Positions 28,635 to 37,456 are shown, counted from the first letter of the stretch. The stretch is DNA of 64,000 bases from Hyphomicrobiales bacterium (GCA_900466475.1 UBMI01000016.1:221129-285128), one strand, 5' to 3'. Numbers and translations: made by a program. Notes: a model not told the origin generated them from the letters alone.

Positions 28635-29186
28635 TCAGCCCCGGGCGAGGTGGCCGACGCGATAGATCTGGTTGGTGTTCGAGGCAGGCGGAGCTTCTGC
28701 GTGGAGCCCGAAACGCACCGTCGCCCAATCATACGGATCGAAGGCGACGATACAGGCAAGCGCGTGGCTGTCGCGGGTGGCTTGTTTTGCCAGGTCAACC
28801 TCCTGCTGTCGCAGGTCGGATAGAGAAGCATGCGGTTCGATCGCGAGATGTTCGCTGTCAGCAAAGCGGGCGGCGGCAAGGTCGGGTGAGACATGAGCAT
28901 GCCAGACGATCCAATGGCGAATCCGCGGCCGGCCGAAGGCGTCGCTCAGTGCGGCAAAGCCCGGCCCGCAGATGAAGCTGCTGGCGCCTTCCGGCTGATC
29001 CCAGAGATAAAAAGGTGCGTACAGGTTTTCCCGACTGCCGTATTCCCCCTGACGAGCACTGAGAAAGGCCTTGAAACCGAGCTGTGGGAAGCCATTCATC
29101 GCCGGGCCTTTGTCGCGTATGCGGCGATCGATGATCTCCATGTCGTAATCTGCTGGGAGGGTGAAGGAATATTGCATGGCTATCAT
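28635..29186 (-). CDS. DUF4865 protein
   Basis: This encodes 183 residues. The start MIAMQYSFTLPADYDMEIIDRRIRDKG and the continuation GFPQLGFKAFLSAR fit the DUF4865 family. The later IRHWIVWHAHVSPDL and VAFDPYDWATVRFGL complete a dimeric alpha/beta-barrel-like pattern. Function is unknown. The start overlaps the stop of the cupin gene by ATGA. It is the last gene of a tautomerase-cupin-DUF4865 operon under a divergent LysR regulator. Confidence 0.85.
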   Translation of the reverse strand: MIAMQYSFTLPADYDMEIIDRRIRDKGPAMNGFPQLGFKAFLSARQGEYGSRENLYAPFYLWDQPEGASSFICGPGFAALSDAFGRPRIRHWIVWHAHVSPDLAAARFADSEHLAIEPHASLSDLRQQEVDLAKQATRDSHALACIVAFDPYDWATVRFGLHAEAPPASNTNQIYRVGHLARG

Positions 29187-29587
29187 GGTTGCGGTTCCCC
29201 ATTGTCGTGCCAGTCGACGAAACGTCCGTTCTCAAATCCCTGGATGCTGAGATAGCTGAAGGGACTGTCGGCTGACGCGCCATGCCAATGAAGCTCATCG
29301 GCGGCGAACCATATTGCGTCACCGGTTCTGACCTCCTCGGCAGGTTCGCCCTTCCGCTGCACGAGACCGACACCCGAGAGGACGTAAAGAAGCTGGCCGC
29401 GGGGATGCGTATGCCAGTGGGTGACCGTGCCGGGATCAAGCGTTGCGCGCATCGCGGTATTCTCTCCGTCGATCTCGCTTTCGAGCAGCATTTCAACCCA
29501 GAAGGACCTATTGGCAATGCCTTCGGGAGAACGGACGGCACCGCCGGGACGGCGGACCGTCATCGTCTTCGGGTTGCCCGTGCTCAT
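29183..29587 (-). CDS. Cupin-domain protein
   Basis: This encodes about 134 residues from the ATG at 29587, which overlaps the tautomerase stop by ATGA. The two cupin motifs are visible: THWHTHPRGQLLYVLSGVGLV (metal-binding His pair and Glu/Gln position) and GDAIWFAADELHWHGAS. The N-terminal part has SFWVEMLLESEIDGENTAMRATLDPG. Small cupins of this type can be dioxygenases, isomerases or storage-fold proteins; the substrate is unknown here. Confidence 0.88.
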   Translation of the reverse strand: MSTGNPKTMTVRRPGGAVRSPEGIANRSFWVEMLLESEIDGENTAMRATLDPGTVTHWHTHPRGQLLYVLSGVGLVQRKGEPAEEVRTGDAIWFAADELHWHGASADSPFSYLSIQGFENGRFVDWHDNGEPQP

Positions 29588-30003
29588 GCCGGGACTCCCC
29601 TGGCACGCGCTTCCCATCCGGGCTCGGCCATCTGCGCCAGGCCGTCGCCGAAGGACCATTCGTCCGGTTCGCTGGTGGAGATGACGATCATGACATCTTC
29701 CGGGCGCAAGCCGGGGGAGTGATGCAATAGTTCAACGGTTCGGCGGAAGAGAGCCTTGCGCATTTCCGTCGTGCGCGGCTTACCGGTCGTGATCGAAATC
29801 AGCACGAAATCATCGGAGCGCGGACCGGCAAGGTAATTGCGATCGAAGATCAGTTCACCCGGTTCATGCTGGTGGATGATCTGGAAGCGATCGGCCGGCG
29901 GCACATTGAAGGTCTCGACCATGGCCTGATGGATGCTGTCCGAAAGGGCGCGCAGGTAGTCCGGCGATTTGCCCTTCAGAAGAGAGATACGAGCGAATGG
30001 CAT
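29584..30003 (-). CDS. Tautomerase-family protein
   Basis: This encodes about 139 residues from the ATG at 30003, so that Pro follows the initiator Met (MPFARISLLKG), as the tautomerase superfamily requires for its catalytic N-terminal Pro. The segment PADRFQIIHQHEPGELIFDRNYLAGPRSDDFVLISIT matches the larger, fused-monomer Tautomerase_2 type. It is the first gene of a three-gene operon, with LysR divergently upstream. Confidence 0.88.
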   Translation of the reverse strand: MPFARISLLKGKSPDYLRALSDSIHQAMVETFNVPPADRFQIIHQHEPGELIFDRNYLAGPRSDDFVLISITTGKPRTTEMRKALFRRTVELLHHSPGLRPEDVMIVISTSEPDEWSFGDGLAQMAEPGWEARARGVPA

Positions 30004-30109
30004 TGATGCCTCCTTGTTCTTTGTCTTGACAGGAGAAGCATGCCACGACACCATGGTGCGAAAAATCAGAATTTTATGAATTGATCATCCTGAAAATCGG
30101 GATTGTGTG

Positions 30110-31042
30110 ATGCGGCGGATAACATTCGACCTGGACGTGCTGAGGACCTTCGCGACCGGCATGGATCTCGGCAATTTCGCCAGGGCGGCGGACCGGCTGG
30201 GGCGCTCGACCTCGGCGGTTAGTGCGCAACTCAAGAAGCTGGAGGAGCAAACCGCTACACCGATTTTCCGCAGATCCGGGCGTGGATTGGCGCTGACAGA
30301 AGCCGGAGAGACGATGCTTGCCTATGCCAGGCGATTGCTCGATCTGAACGACGAGGCAGTCGCCGCGGTGCAGAGTGTCGAGCTGGAAGGCTGGGTGCGG
30401 CTCGGCCTGCAGGAAGACTTCGGCGAGAACTTGCTGCCTGAAGTGCTCGGACGCTTCGCCCGGGCGCACCCGAAGGTGCGGATCGAGGCCCGCGTGGTGC
30501 GCAATGCCGAGCTTCTCGAACGGGTGACGACGGGTAAGCTCGATCTTGCACTCGCCTGGAGCACCGGCACCTTTACCGCGCATTGCGAGCATATTGCCGA
30601 CGTACCTATGCGCTGGATCGGCCCGGCGAATGGCCTGCCGGCATGGGCGACTGGAAGCGGCGAGCCGATGCCGCTCGCCTCGCTCGAAGCTCCGTGCCTG
30701 CTTAGGAACGCCGCGACGAAGGTGCTGGACGAGGCCAGCATTTCCTGGCGCCTGTCCTTTATCAGTCCGAGCCTTGGTGGCCTCTGGGCAGCGACTGCCG
30801 CGGGTTTGGGCATTACGGTGCGCACGCCCATCGGGCTGCCCGCCAAGGTGCGGATGCTGGCGCCCGGTGAAGCGGGCCTGCCGGAGTTGCCGAAACTCGG
30901 GCTGGTTTTGCATCGCGCAGAGGCGGAGCCGGATGCTGCAACGGCGCGACTGGCGGAGTTGGTGCTGCAATCGGTGCATGACGCAGTACGGGATGTTTCT
31001 ACACCCTCCGATCAGGAAAAGGGATTGAGGCGAGCCGGGTGA
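30110..31042 (+). CDS. LysR-family transcriptional regulator
   Basis: This encodes about 310 residues from ATG 30110 (a GTG lies immediately before it). The N-terminal winged helix reads DLDVLRTFATGMDLGNFARAADRLGRSTSAVSAQLKKLEEQ. A substrate-binding domain follows from about residue 90. It is divergent from the tautomerase operon across about 106 nt, the usual layout for a LysR regulator and its target. The effector is unknown. Confidence 0.92.
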   Translation: MRRITFDLDVLRTFATGMDLGNFARAADRLGRSTSAVSAQLKKLEEQTATPIFRRSGRGLALTEAGETMLAYARRLLDLNDEAVAAVQSVELEGWVRLGLQEDFGENLLPEVLGRFARAHPKVRIEARVVRNAELLERVTTGKLDLALAWSTGTFTAHCEHIADVPMRWIGPANGLPAWATGSGEPMPLASLEAPCLLRNAATKVLDEASISWRLSFISPSLGGLWAATAAGLGITVRTPIGLPAKVRMLAPGEAGLPELPKLGLVLHRAEAEPDAATARLAELVLQSVHDAVRDVSTPSDQEKGLRRAG

Positions 31043-31084
31043 GGTGTTGACCCTCCCCGCGGAAGCCGCTAGCTTTTCTTCGCT

Positions 31085-31135
31085 ATGAAAATGATCACTC
31101 TCAACATCGCTACGGTCTTCTTCTTGAGCCTCTAA
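31085..31135 (+). CDS. Possible 16-residue leader peptide
   Basis: An ATG opens a short hydrophobic frame (MKMITLNIATVFFLSL, stop at 31135) between the LysR gene and the dioxygenase gene. The ribosome site is weak, and no clear attenuator was found. It is listed as a candidate only. Confidence 0.25.
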   Translation: MKMITLNIATVFFLSL

Positions 31136-31266
31136 GGCTCTGCCATTGGCAAAGGAGATGCGGCCGCTTCACCAGCCGGTTGGCTGGAGCGTTGCCGTGG
31201 ACTGTAACCACCCTGCATCAGGCGAATGAATGGTGCCGGCAGGGTCTGGCGATAGAGAGATTTTTC

Positions 31267-32073
31267 ATGACATCCACCGATTACCCGCCAGCGCTCAGCG
31301 CGGCGCAGATCGAGCAATTCATCGAGGACGGCTTCGTACGGATCGATGCTGCTTTTCCCCGCGACGTAGCCGAAGAAGCCCGTGCCATCATGTGGCGGGA
31401 TATTCCCTTCGATCCCCATGATCCGAAAACCTGGGTGCGGCCGGTCGTCCGGCTTGCCGGCTATGGCGGCGGGCCGTTCGAGACGGCGGTCAACATGCCC
31501 GTGCTGCATTCTGCTTTCGATCAGCTCGTCGGCAAGGGGCGCTGGGAGCCGCGGAGCGGTCTTGGCAGCTTCCCGGTCCGCTTTCCACATCCGGACGATC
31601 CCGGCGATGCCGGCTGGCATGTGGACCTGAGCTTTTCGGGAGAGGACGGAAATCCCGACGAGCAGCGGGATTTTTCCGCCTGGCGGGTGAATATCAACTC
31701 ACGCGGACGGGCGCTCCTGATGCTCTTCCTGTTCTCGGATGTCGGCGAGGAAGACGCGCCGACGCGTATCCGGGTCGGGTCGCACAAGGATATCGCAAGG
31801 CTACTGGAGCCGGCTGGTGAGGCCGGCATGGCGCATCTGTGGCTGGAGCATGTGGGCGAGGACAGGCCGCTTGCTCTGGCGACGGGGCAAGCGGGTACGG
31901 TCTATCTGTGCCATCCGTTCCTCATCCATGCAGCACAGATGCACCGCGGCGAGGAACCGCGCTTCATGGCGCAGCCGGGCCTCGCACCTTCCGAGCCGCT
32001 AAGGCTTGTGCGTGATGATGGCGACTATTCGCCTGTCGAAATCGCCATCCGCCAAGCGCTTCAGGAGGGATAA
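31267..32073 (+). CDS. Phytanoyl-CoA dioxygenase-family protein
   Basis: This encodes about 268 residues from the ATG at 31267 (AGAGAG upstream). The Fe(II)/2-oxoglutarate oxygenase facial triad is visible: HxD in AGWHVDLSFSG, and the distal His in CHPFLIHAAQMHRG with an Arg nearby for 2-oxoglutarate. It lacks a recognisable substrate signature. It may share regulation with the LysR gene 224 nt upstream on the same strand. It converges on the GlxA-like regulator. Confidence 0.85.
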   Translation: MTSTDYPPALSAAQIEQFIEDGFVRIDAAFPRDVAEEARAIMWRDIPFDPHDPKTWVRPVVRLAGYGGGPFETAVNMPVLHSAFDQLVGKGRWEPRSGLGSFPVRFPHPDDPGDAGWHVDLSFSGEDGNPDEQRDFSAWRVNINSRGRALLMLFLFSDVGEEDAPTRIRVGSHKDIARLLEPAGEAGMAHLWLEHVGEDRPLALATGQAGTVYLCHPFLIHAAQMHRGEEPRFMAQPGLAPSEPLRLVRDDGDYSPVEIAIRQALQEG

Positions 32074-32082
32074 GCCAGAGAC

Positions 32083-32109
32083 GATGCATCCGGCCCTGCC
32101 GGGTGCATC
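32083..32109 (+). terminator. Hairpin between convergent genes
   Basis: GATGCATCCGGC pairs with GCCGGGTGCATC (one G-T pair, 3-nt loop), overlapping the stop of the GlxA-like gene. There is no strong T-run. It may end both transcripts. Confidence 0.5.
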
Positions 32110-33052
32110 ACGCTTGCAGTTCCTGCTGCGCGGCCCTGCGGATTGCTTGCGGCGGTTGACCGAAGGCGCGCAGGAAAGCGCGGCGCATGCGTTCGCGATC
32201 GGCAAAGCCGGTTTCACGAGCCACTGTATCGATCGGATGGCGGCCCTGTTCCATCATCAGGCGGGCCGCTTCCAGCCGCAGGTTCTCGACAGCCTTGGCC
32301 GGCGACTGACCCGTTTCGGCGCGGAAGGCGCGGCTGAACTGGCGGGGGCTGAGATGTGCGGCTTCGGCCAGTTCTTCGACGGAGAGCGTCGCTTTCAGAT
32401 TGCTGCGCGCATGGGCAAGCGCCTTCTGGATGCGGTCGGATTTCGGTTCCAGTTCCAGAAGGGCTGAAAATTGCGACTGGCCGCCGGCGCGACGGTGGTA
32501 GACGACGAGCTTGCGGGCAACGGCGCGGGCGATCTCCAGCCCGTGATCCTTCTCGACCATGGCGAGCGCCAGATCGACGCCGGCAGTCATGCCGGCAGAG
32601 GTCCAGACGGAGCCGTCGATGATGTAGATGCGGTCTTCTTCCATCCGGATTGCCGGGTAGCGGCTTTGCAGGTCACGGGCGAGGTACCAATGGGTCGTGG
32701 CGCGGCGGCCGTCGAGAATGCCGGCATCGGCGAGCAGGAAAGCGCCGGTGCAGATCGATGCGAGGCGACGGGTGGCGGTAAGTGCGGCGCGAATGAACTT
32801 TGCTTCCGCCTCGTTGGGAAGCTTGATGTCGGGCGCACCCGTAACGATGAGCGTGTCGAAAGCGGGATCGCCGAAAGCCTCTGTCTCGACGATCATGCCG
32901 AGAGAATTGGCGATGGGGCCACCGAACTCCGAGAGATATTGGATGTCATAGACCTTTTCGCCGATCTCGAGATTGGTGAATTCGAAGGCCGAGGCGGCAG
33001 CGAGGCTCATGATCTGAAAGCCGGGAAAGAGCAGGAAACCGATTTGCTGCAT
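32108..33052 (-). CDS. GlxA-like regulator (DJ-1/PfpI domain plus AraC HTH)
   Basis: This encodes about 314 residues. ATGs at 33052, 33058 and 33061 compete; AGGA is best spaced for 33052. The N-terminal DJ-1/PfpI-like domain (about 1-185) contains the nucleophile-elbow Cys in LASICTGAFLLADAG. The C-terminal AraC domain (about 205-310) has the two helix-turn-helix segments LSVEELAEAAHLSPRQFSRAFRAETG and IDTVARETGFADRERMRRAF. Regulators of this architecture sense small nitrogen metabolites in some species. The divergent SDR gene is its likely target. Confidence 0.9.
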   Translation of the reverse strand: MQQIGFLLFPGFQIMSLAAASAFEFTNLEIGEKVYDIQYLSEFGGPIANSLGMIVETEAFGDPAFDTLIVTGAPDIKLPNEAEAKFIRAALTATRRLASICTGAFLLADAGILDGRRATTHWYLARDLQSRYPAIRMEEDRIYIIDGSVWTSAGMTAGVDLALAMVEKDHGLEIARAVARKLVVYHRRAGGQSQFSALLELEPKSDRIQKALAHARSNLKATLSVEELAEAAHLSPRQFSRAFRAETGQSPAKAVENLRLEAARLMMEQGRHPIDTVARETGFADRERMRRAFLRAFGQPPQAIRRAAQQELQA

Positions 33053-33060
33053 GGTCATCA

Positions 33061-33110
33061 TGTCCTGAAAAGTGTATGTCCTAAAAAGTGGTATATATGA
33101 CATTTAGGAC
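33061..33110. promoter_or_regulatory. Repeated operator-like sites between regulator and SDR
   Basis: TGTCCTGAAAAGTG (33061-33074) and TGTCCTAAAAAGTG (33077-33090) are direct repeats 16 nt apart with 13 of 14 matches. An inverted partial copy (TTTAGGAC, ending 33110) faces the second repeat. They lie directly upstream of the GlxA-like start and about 70-120 nt before the SDR start. Confidence 0.7.
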
Positions 33111-33181
33111 GCGGGCAATCGGGCGTAAAACTCTCCTCAAGCGCAAGGCATCGGGCCGGCGTACAAAATGGAGAAACGATC

Positions 33182-33979
33182 ATGGCACATCAAGACAAGG
33201 GTACCGCACTGGTCACCGGCGCATCCTCGGGCATCGGCGCAATCTACGCACATCGTCTGGCAAGGCAGGGCTACAATCTCATCCTCGTCGCCCGCAATGG
33301 CGAGCGGCTGAAGACGCTGGCAAATCGGCTGGCCGACGAAACGGGCCGCACGGTCGAGACGCTGTCTGCAGATCTCGGCAAGAAGGAAGATCTCGCAAAA
33401 GTCGAGAAGGTACTGAAGGAAGACCAGAGCATCACCATGCTCGTCAACAATGCCGGCTTCGGCGGCACCGCACCACTGCTTGGCTCCGACGTCGACAAGA
33501 TGCAGGAAATGGTCGATATCAACGTGAGCGCGGTGATGCGGCTGACTTATGCGGCTGTGCCCGGCCTCGTTGCTCGCGGTGGGGGCACCATCATCAATAT
33601 TGCCTCGATAGTCGCGATCGCGCCTGAAATCCTGAATGGTGTCTACGGCGGCACGAAAGCCTTTGTACTCGCCTTCAGCCAGTCGCTGAAGCATGAGCTT
33701 GCCGACAAGAATATCCGCGTTCAGGCCGTGCTGCCGGGCGCCACGGCCACCGAATTCTGGGGCATTGCCGGCACGCCGGTCGAGCATCTGCCAGGCGAAA
33801 TCGTCATGTCGGCCGAAAACATGGTCGACGCGTCGCTGGCAGGTCTTGCCGAGGGTGAATTTGCAACGATCCCGGCGCTTGAAGATGCCGGCCTGCTCGC
33901 TGCTTATGAGCAGGCCCGTCAGGCACTGATGCCGAACCTGTCGCGTTCGGTGCCGGCTCCGCGCTACAAGGTTGCCTGA
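33182..33979 (+). CDS. SDR-family oxidoreductase
   Basis: This encodes 265 residues. The dinucleotide motif TGASSGIGA lies at the N-terminus, with NNAGFG in the middle. The catalytic Ser and YxxxK appear as NIASIV and VYGGTKAF. The C-terminal 50 residues are atypical (LEDAGLLAAYEQARQALMPNL), as in a subgroup of SDRs of unknown substrate. It is divergent from the GlxA-like regulator, which is probably its controller. A perfect hairpin follows. Confidence 0.9.
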   Translation: MAHQDKGTALVTGASSGIGAIYAHRLARQGYNLILVARNGERLKTLANRLADETGRTVETLSADLGKKEDLAKVEKVLKEDQSITMLVNNAGFGGTAPLLGSDVDKMQEMVDINVSAVMRLTYAAVPGLVARGGGTIINIASIVAIAPEILNGVYGGTKAFVLAFSQSLKHELADKNIRVQAVLPGATATEFWGIAGTPVEHLPGEIVMSAENMVDASLAGLAEGEFATIPALEDAGLLAAYEQARQALMPNLSRSVPAPRYKVA

Positions 33980-33999
33980 GCGCAAGAACAGAGAACGCC

Positions 34000-34032
34000 A
34001 ATGTCCGCAGCAGGTGCTGCGGACATTATTTC
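34000..34032 (+). terminator. Perfect-hairpin terminator
   Basis: AATGTCCGCAGCA pairs with TGCTGCGGACATT around a 2-nt centre, then ATTTCT. It lies between the SDR and the convergent hydrolase gene and may work on both strands. Confidence 0.85.
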
Positions 34033-35060
34033 TATTGCGGGAGATCGCTGCGGAAGGCTGCCGCCACCATCTCCGCCAGACTGTCGTGGATGGCCGCGCG
34101 GTTCGTTCCTTCGGGATCCTGGCAGAGAGGTTCTTCACCTTCCTCGCGAAGAATAGAGGCGCCTGCCGGCTTGCACTCGCTGAAGGCGCTGTATTGCGAA
34201 GCGTTCATGATCAGATCGTAGCGTGCACCGGATATTGCGCTTTTCAGATCCGATGCGCGCAGCCCCGGCCAGACGGTTTTCGGTGTGCCGAGATTGATGA
34301 GCCGCACCGGGATCGATATCTGCGCGAGGCTTTTGGGTGTGAAACTGGCGCCGAGCTCAGGATCGATAACAACGGCTGCCTTCACCCGTGGGTCGAGATG
34401 AGAGCGGGTGAGCTTCTGCCTGTCGACGGAATGGAGATCGATGCCGGCGGTGGCGAACTCGACACAGTCGATACCGGTGCCACCGGGATCGCAGGAGCGC
34501 GCAAAGCTTTCCGGGTCGATGTTGCCGCCTGCAATCGAAAGCGCGGATGTTCCGCCCACCAGAAAGCCCAGAACGCCGATGCGGTTGCGGTCTATCCCGC
34601 CGGACAGCGTGTCGTCCCTTTCGATTGCCGTCAGGGCCGCGGAGAGATCGGCAGGCCGCAGCCATATCTCGCGGATGCTCTCCTCGCTCGTCATCGTATG
34701 CGGATCCGGCTGTCGCATCATTGCCACCACGAAGCCCTTCGAAGCGAGGCGCGATGCCATCCAGGCGCCAATGAACGGACCGGATTTCAGGCCGCCGTGA
34801 GAAAGCAGGATCAATGGATGACTGCCGGCAGCTTTAGGTGCGTCCTGCCGAGCGATCTCGCCTTTGAAAAGCGGGCTGTCGCCGATCAGAACGGGAGTAC
34901 CGCCTTTTGTGGCCGGATACCAAAGCGTGATGTCCGTGATGCCGTGCCGCTCTGCAACGGGGACCGATAGAAAGGAGAGGCCAACGGCATTGGCTTCATG
35001 TGCCGGCATATTGGCGGCAAGAAGCCACGCCGATAGCAGCAGGATGAGAAGATGTATCAT
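34032..35060 (-). CDS. Secreted alpha/beta-hydrolase-fold protein lacking the nucleophile Ser
   Basis: This encodes about 342 residues from the ATG at 35060 (GAGG upstream), giving a signal peptide (LLILLLSAWLLAANMPAHEANA). The fold is dienelactone/PAF-hydrolase-like: HPLILLSHGGLKSGPFIGAWMASRLASKGFVVAMM. The nucleophile elbow reads VLGFLVGGTSAL, where GxSxG would be expected, with Leu in place of Ser. A catalytic Asp/His pair is not obvious. It may be a pseudoenzyme or use another residue. Confidence 0.8.
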   Translation of the reverse strand: MIHLLILLLSAWLLAANMPAHEANAVGLSFLSVPVAERHGITDITLWYPATKGGTPVLIGDSPLFKGEIARQDAPKAAGSHPLILLSHGGLKSGPFIGAWMASRLASKGFVVAMMRQPDPHTMTSEESIREIWLRPADLSAALTAIERDDTLSGGIDRNRIGVLGFLVGGTSALSIAGGNIDPESFARSCDPGGTGIDCVEFATAGIDLHSVDRQKLTRSHLDPRVKAAVVIDPELGASFTPKSLAQISIPVRLINLGTPKTVWPGLRASDLKSAISGARYDLIMNASQYSAFSECKPAGASILREEGEEPLCQDPEGTNRAAIHDSLAEMVAAAFRSDLPQ

Positions 35061-35192
35061 GAAAACCTCGGAACGATGACCGCCACATGGCGGCACGGGG
35101 AGGTTTTGCTGCTTTTTGGTGCCGAGGAGACCCCGATCATGATCGAGGTCGTCACCGATCGCGATCAGGGTCTTGGAGAGCCTTGTCGAGCG

Positions 35193-36167
35193 TTAGCCGA
35201 AGCGCTCCAGTGCATTGGTGAACACATCGGCGTCGATATTGCCGCCCGAGGTGACGACGACAGCCGTATCGCTGTCCAGCTGGTCGCCGTGAAAGAGGGC
35301 TGCAGCCAGTGCAACAGCCCCGCCCGGCTCAACGACGATCTTGAGACGGTTGAAGGCGAGGGCGACAGCGCGTAACGCCTCGTCATCCGTCACGACGATA
35401 CCCTGTCCGGCAAGACGCTTCAGGATCGGGAAGGTGATGTTGCCGGGCTGCGGCGTGATGATCGCATCGCAGATCGAGCCGGTCATTGCAGCATTGCGCT
35501 CGATCTTGCCTGATGCAAGCGAGCGGGTGGTGTCGTCGAAATTTTCCGGTTCGCAGGGACGGACACGGAAGCCCGGCGCACTTGCTTCCAACGCGAGGGC
35601 GATGCCCGAACTCAGACCGCCACCACCACAGGGAACGAGGACTTCGGCGTTCTTGACGCCTTCCTCTTCGGTCTGCTCGGCGATCTCCAGCCCGGTCGTA
35701 CCCTGGCCTGCAATAACCAGCGGCTCGTCGAAGGGCTTGATGAGCGTCAGGCCTCGCTCGGATGATAGCTTCGCGCCGATCTCGTCGCGATCTTCATTGG
35801 CGCGATCGTAGAGCACCACTTCGGCACCGAAGGCGCGGGTGTTGGCGATCTTCAGCCTGGGCGCGTCACTCGGCATGATGATGACGCTGGGGATGCCGTG
35901 CATGCGGGCGGCAAGTGCCACACCTTGGGCATGGTTGCCGGAGGAGAAGGCGATAACGCCCTTCTTGCGCAGTTCCGGATCGATGCCCGAGACGGCAGAC
36001 CAGCCGCCACGGAACTTGAAGGAGCCGGAATGCTGCAGGCATTCGGCCTTCACGAACAGCCGTCGGCCGGCGATTTCATCCAGGAAGGGGGAGGAGAGAA
36101 GCGGCGTGCGCCGCGCATGTCCGCGCAGGCGGGCCCTGGCGGCAACGATCATTTCAATGGAGGCCAT
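35193..36167 (-). CDS. Threonine/serine dehydratase-like PLP enzyme
   Basis: This encodes about 324 residues from the ATG at 36167 (GAAGAG upstream). PLP features are the lysine in HSGSFKFRGG, the SSGNHAQGVALAA loop, the phosphate-binding CGGGGLSSG and the late VTSGGN. The layout matches the catalytic domain of fold-type II threonine dehydratases without the regulatory ACT domain, so it is more likely catabolic or a serine/threonine racemase-dehydratase. It is near the AraC-type gene but not clearly cotranscribed. Confidence 0.88.
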   Translation of the reverse strand: MASIEMIVAARARLRGHARRTPLLSSPFLDEIAGRRLFVKAECLQHSGSFKFRGGWSAVSGIDPELRKKGVIAFSSGNHAQGVALAARMHGIPSVIIMPSDAPRLKIANTRAFGAEVVLYDRANEDRDEIGAKLSSERGLTLIKPFDEPLVIAGQGTTGLEIAEQTEEEGVKNAEVLVPCGGGGLSSGIALALEASAPGFRVRPCEPENFDDTTRSLASGKIERNAAMTGSICDAIITPQPGNITFPILKRLAGQGIVVTDDEALRAVALAFNRLKIVVEPGGAVALAAALFHGDQLDSDTAVVVTSGGNIDADVFTNALERFG

Positions 36168-36236
36168 GGGAATCTCTTCTGCTTTAATGCCGCTCATGCA
36201 TAGAGCGCACATCTTTGCTTGTGAACGGCGACTTTG

Positions 36237-37298
36237 TCACGGTGACATGAATATGACATTGGACGCCGCGCCACCCGATTCCCGCGGGACACGCCGCTTT
36301 CTGAACTGTGTCGGGCTTTCGCCATTCATGCGCGCAAATTCGCGATTGAAGTTGGACTTGCTGATGAAGCCGGAGTCGAACATCACCTGCGTTATCGGAT
36401 GATCGGTGCCGACCAGCTGCTCGCAGGCGGCGCGGATGCGGAAGTCGTTCACATATTGCGAGACGCTCATGCCGTGGATGCGGTTGACGGCCGTGGAGAC
36501 GCGCCGGGCGGGCAGGTTCATTTTGCGAGCGATGCGGGTCAGGTTGAGTTCGGGATCGCGGTAGAGCTGGCGGGCGCGCATCAATGTGTCGAGTGCCGCA
36601 GCGACCGCTTCGTCTTCCTCCGTTGCCGGTGGTGGTGGAGGTGGCTCCACCGACGTCGCTTCGACCGTGCTGCCGCTGCTTGCCACGGAAGCGGCCGTGC
36701 CGAGGATCAAGAGCGCGATGACGTTACCGAGTGCGACGATGGCGCCTGCATGGATGCCGCCTGTCCTGGTGAAATCGAAGCTGATGATGACATCGGTAAG
36801 AGCAGAGGCGATGAGGGCGAAGCCGGTGATCTGCAGCGAGCGATAAGAAAACACTGCACCATCGAGCCTGGCGGCGACGAGCGCATCCGGGCCATGCCGG
36901 GCAAGCCAGAGCAGTGCGGCGCCATAGCCGAAGAAGATCAGGATAATGGCGAGGCTGATCGGTTCCGGGTAGAGAGCTATGAAGATGGCGATTGTCGCGG
37001 TCGGCAGAAGGTGCGGCCAGAAACGGGAAAGAGTGGGCTGCTCTTCCTCGGTCAGCCCCTTGAAGCAGACCCAGGCAAGCGCCGCAATCGTTGTCGCGAT
37101 CAACGATTGGATCGGCATGATCTCGATGACGTCGTAACCCCAGCGGATACCGATCACTATGGACTGCAGGGTGTAGAAGCCGATCAGCAGCAGGAAAGGC
37201 CGCCTTTCGGCGAGTGATCCGTCTCCCTGCCGCAGCATGCGGACAAGCAGGATGGCAAGCAGCAGAGCCACGACGAAGGGCAGGGGAACGAAGATCAT
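36237..37298 (-). CDS. AraC-family regulator with integral-membrane N-terminal domain
   Basis: This encodes about 353 residues from the ATG at 37298; the longer frame lacks a good start. About six to seven hydrophobic helices fill the first 215 residues (from VPLPFVVALLLAILLV to VALGNVIALLILGTAASV). A Pro-rich linker (EPPPPPPATEEDE) precedes a C-terminal AraC HTH (LTRIARKMNLPARRVSTAVNRIHG and ITQVMFDSGFISKSNFNREFARM). A membrane-embedded AraC protein could read envelope signals directly. The divergent secreted-protein gene is a likely target. Confidence 0.88.
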   Translation of the reverse strand: MIFVPLPFVVALLLAILLVRMLRQGDGSLAERRPFLLLIGFYTLQSIVIGIRWGYDVIEIMPIQSLIATTIAALAWVCFKGLTEEEQPTLSRFWPHLLPTATIAIFIALYPEPISLAIILIFFGYGAALLWLARHGPDALVAARLDGAVFSYRSLQITGFALIASALTDVIISFDFTRTGGIHAGAIVALGNVIALLILGTAASVASSGSTVEATSVEPPPPPPATEEDEAVAAALDTLMRARQLYRDPELNLTRIARKMNLPARRVSTAVNRIHGMSVSQYVNDFRIRAACEQLVGTDHPITQVMFDSGFISKSNFNREFARMNGESPTQFRKRRVPRESGGAASNVIFMSP

Positions 37299-37456
37299 CG
37301 GCGATATCCGAACTGCAACAATGAAAGAATGGTCCCAGAATGAACCCGATTGCGTTCGCGGTCGACCCGGATCGCGATCGAGGTCTCGAAATAGAGCCTG
37401 AGAAAACATCCTGAAACTGTCCTCGACGGGAGGGCTTCATTCATGGACGGATTTCG

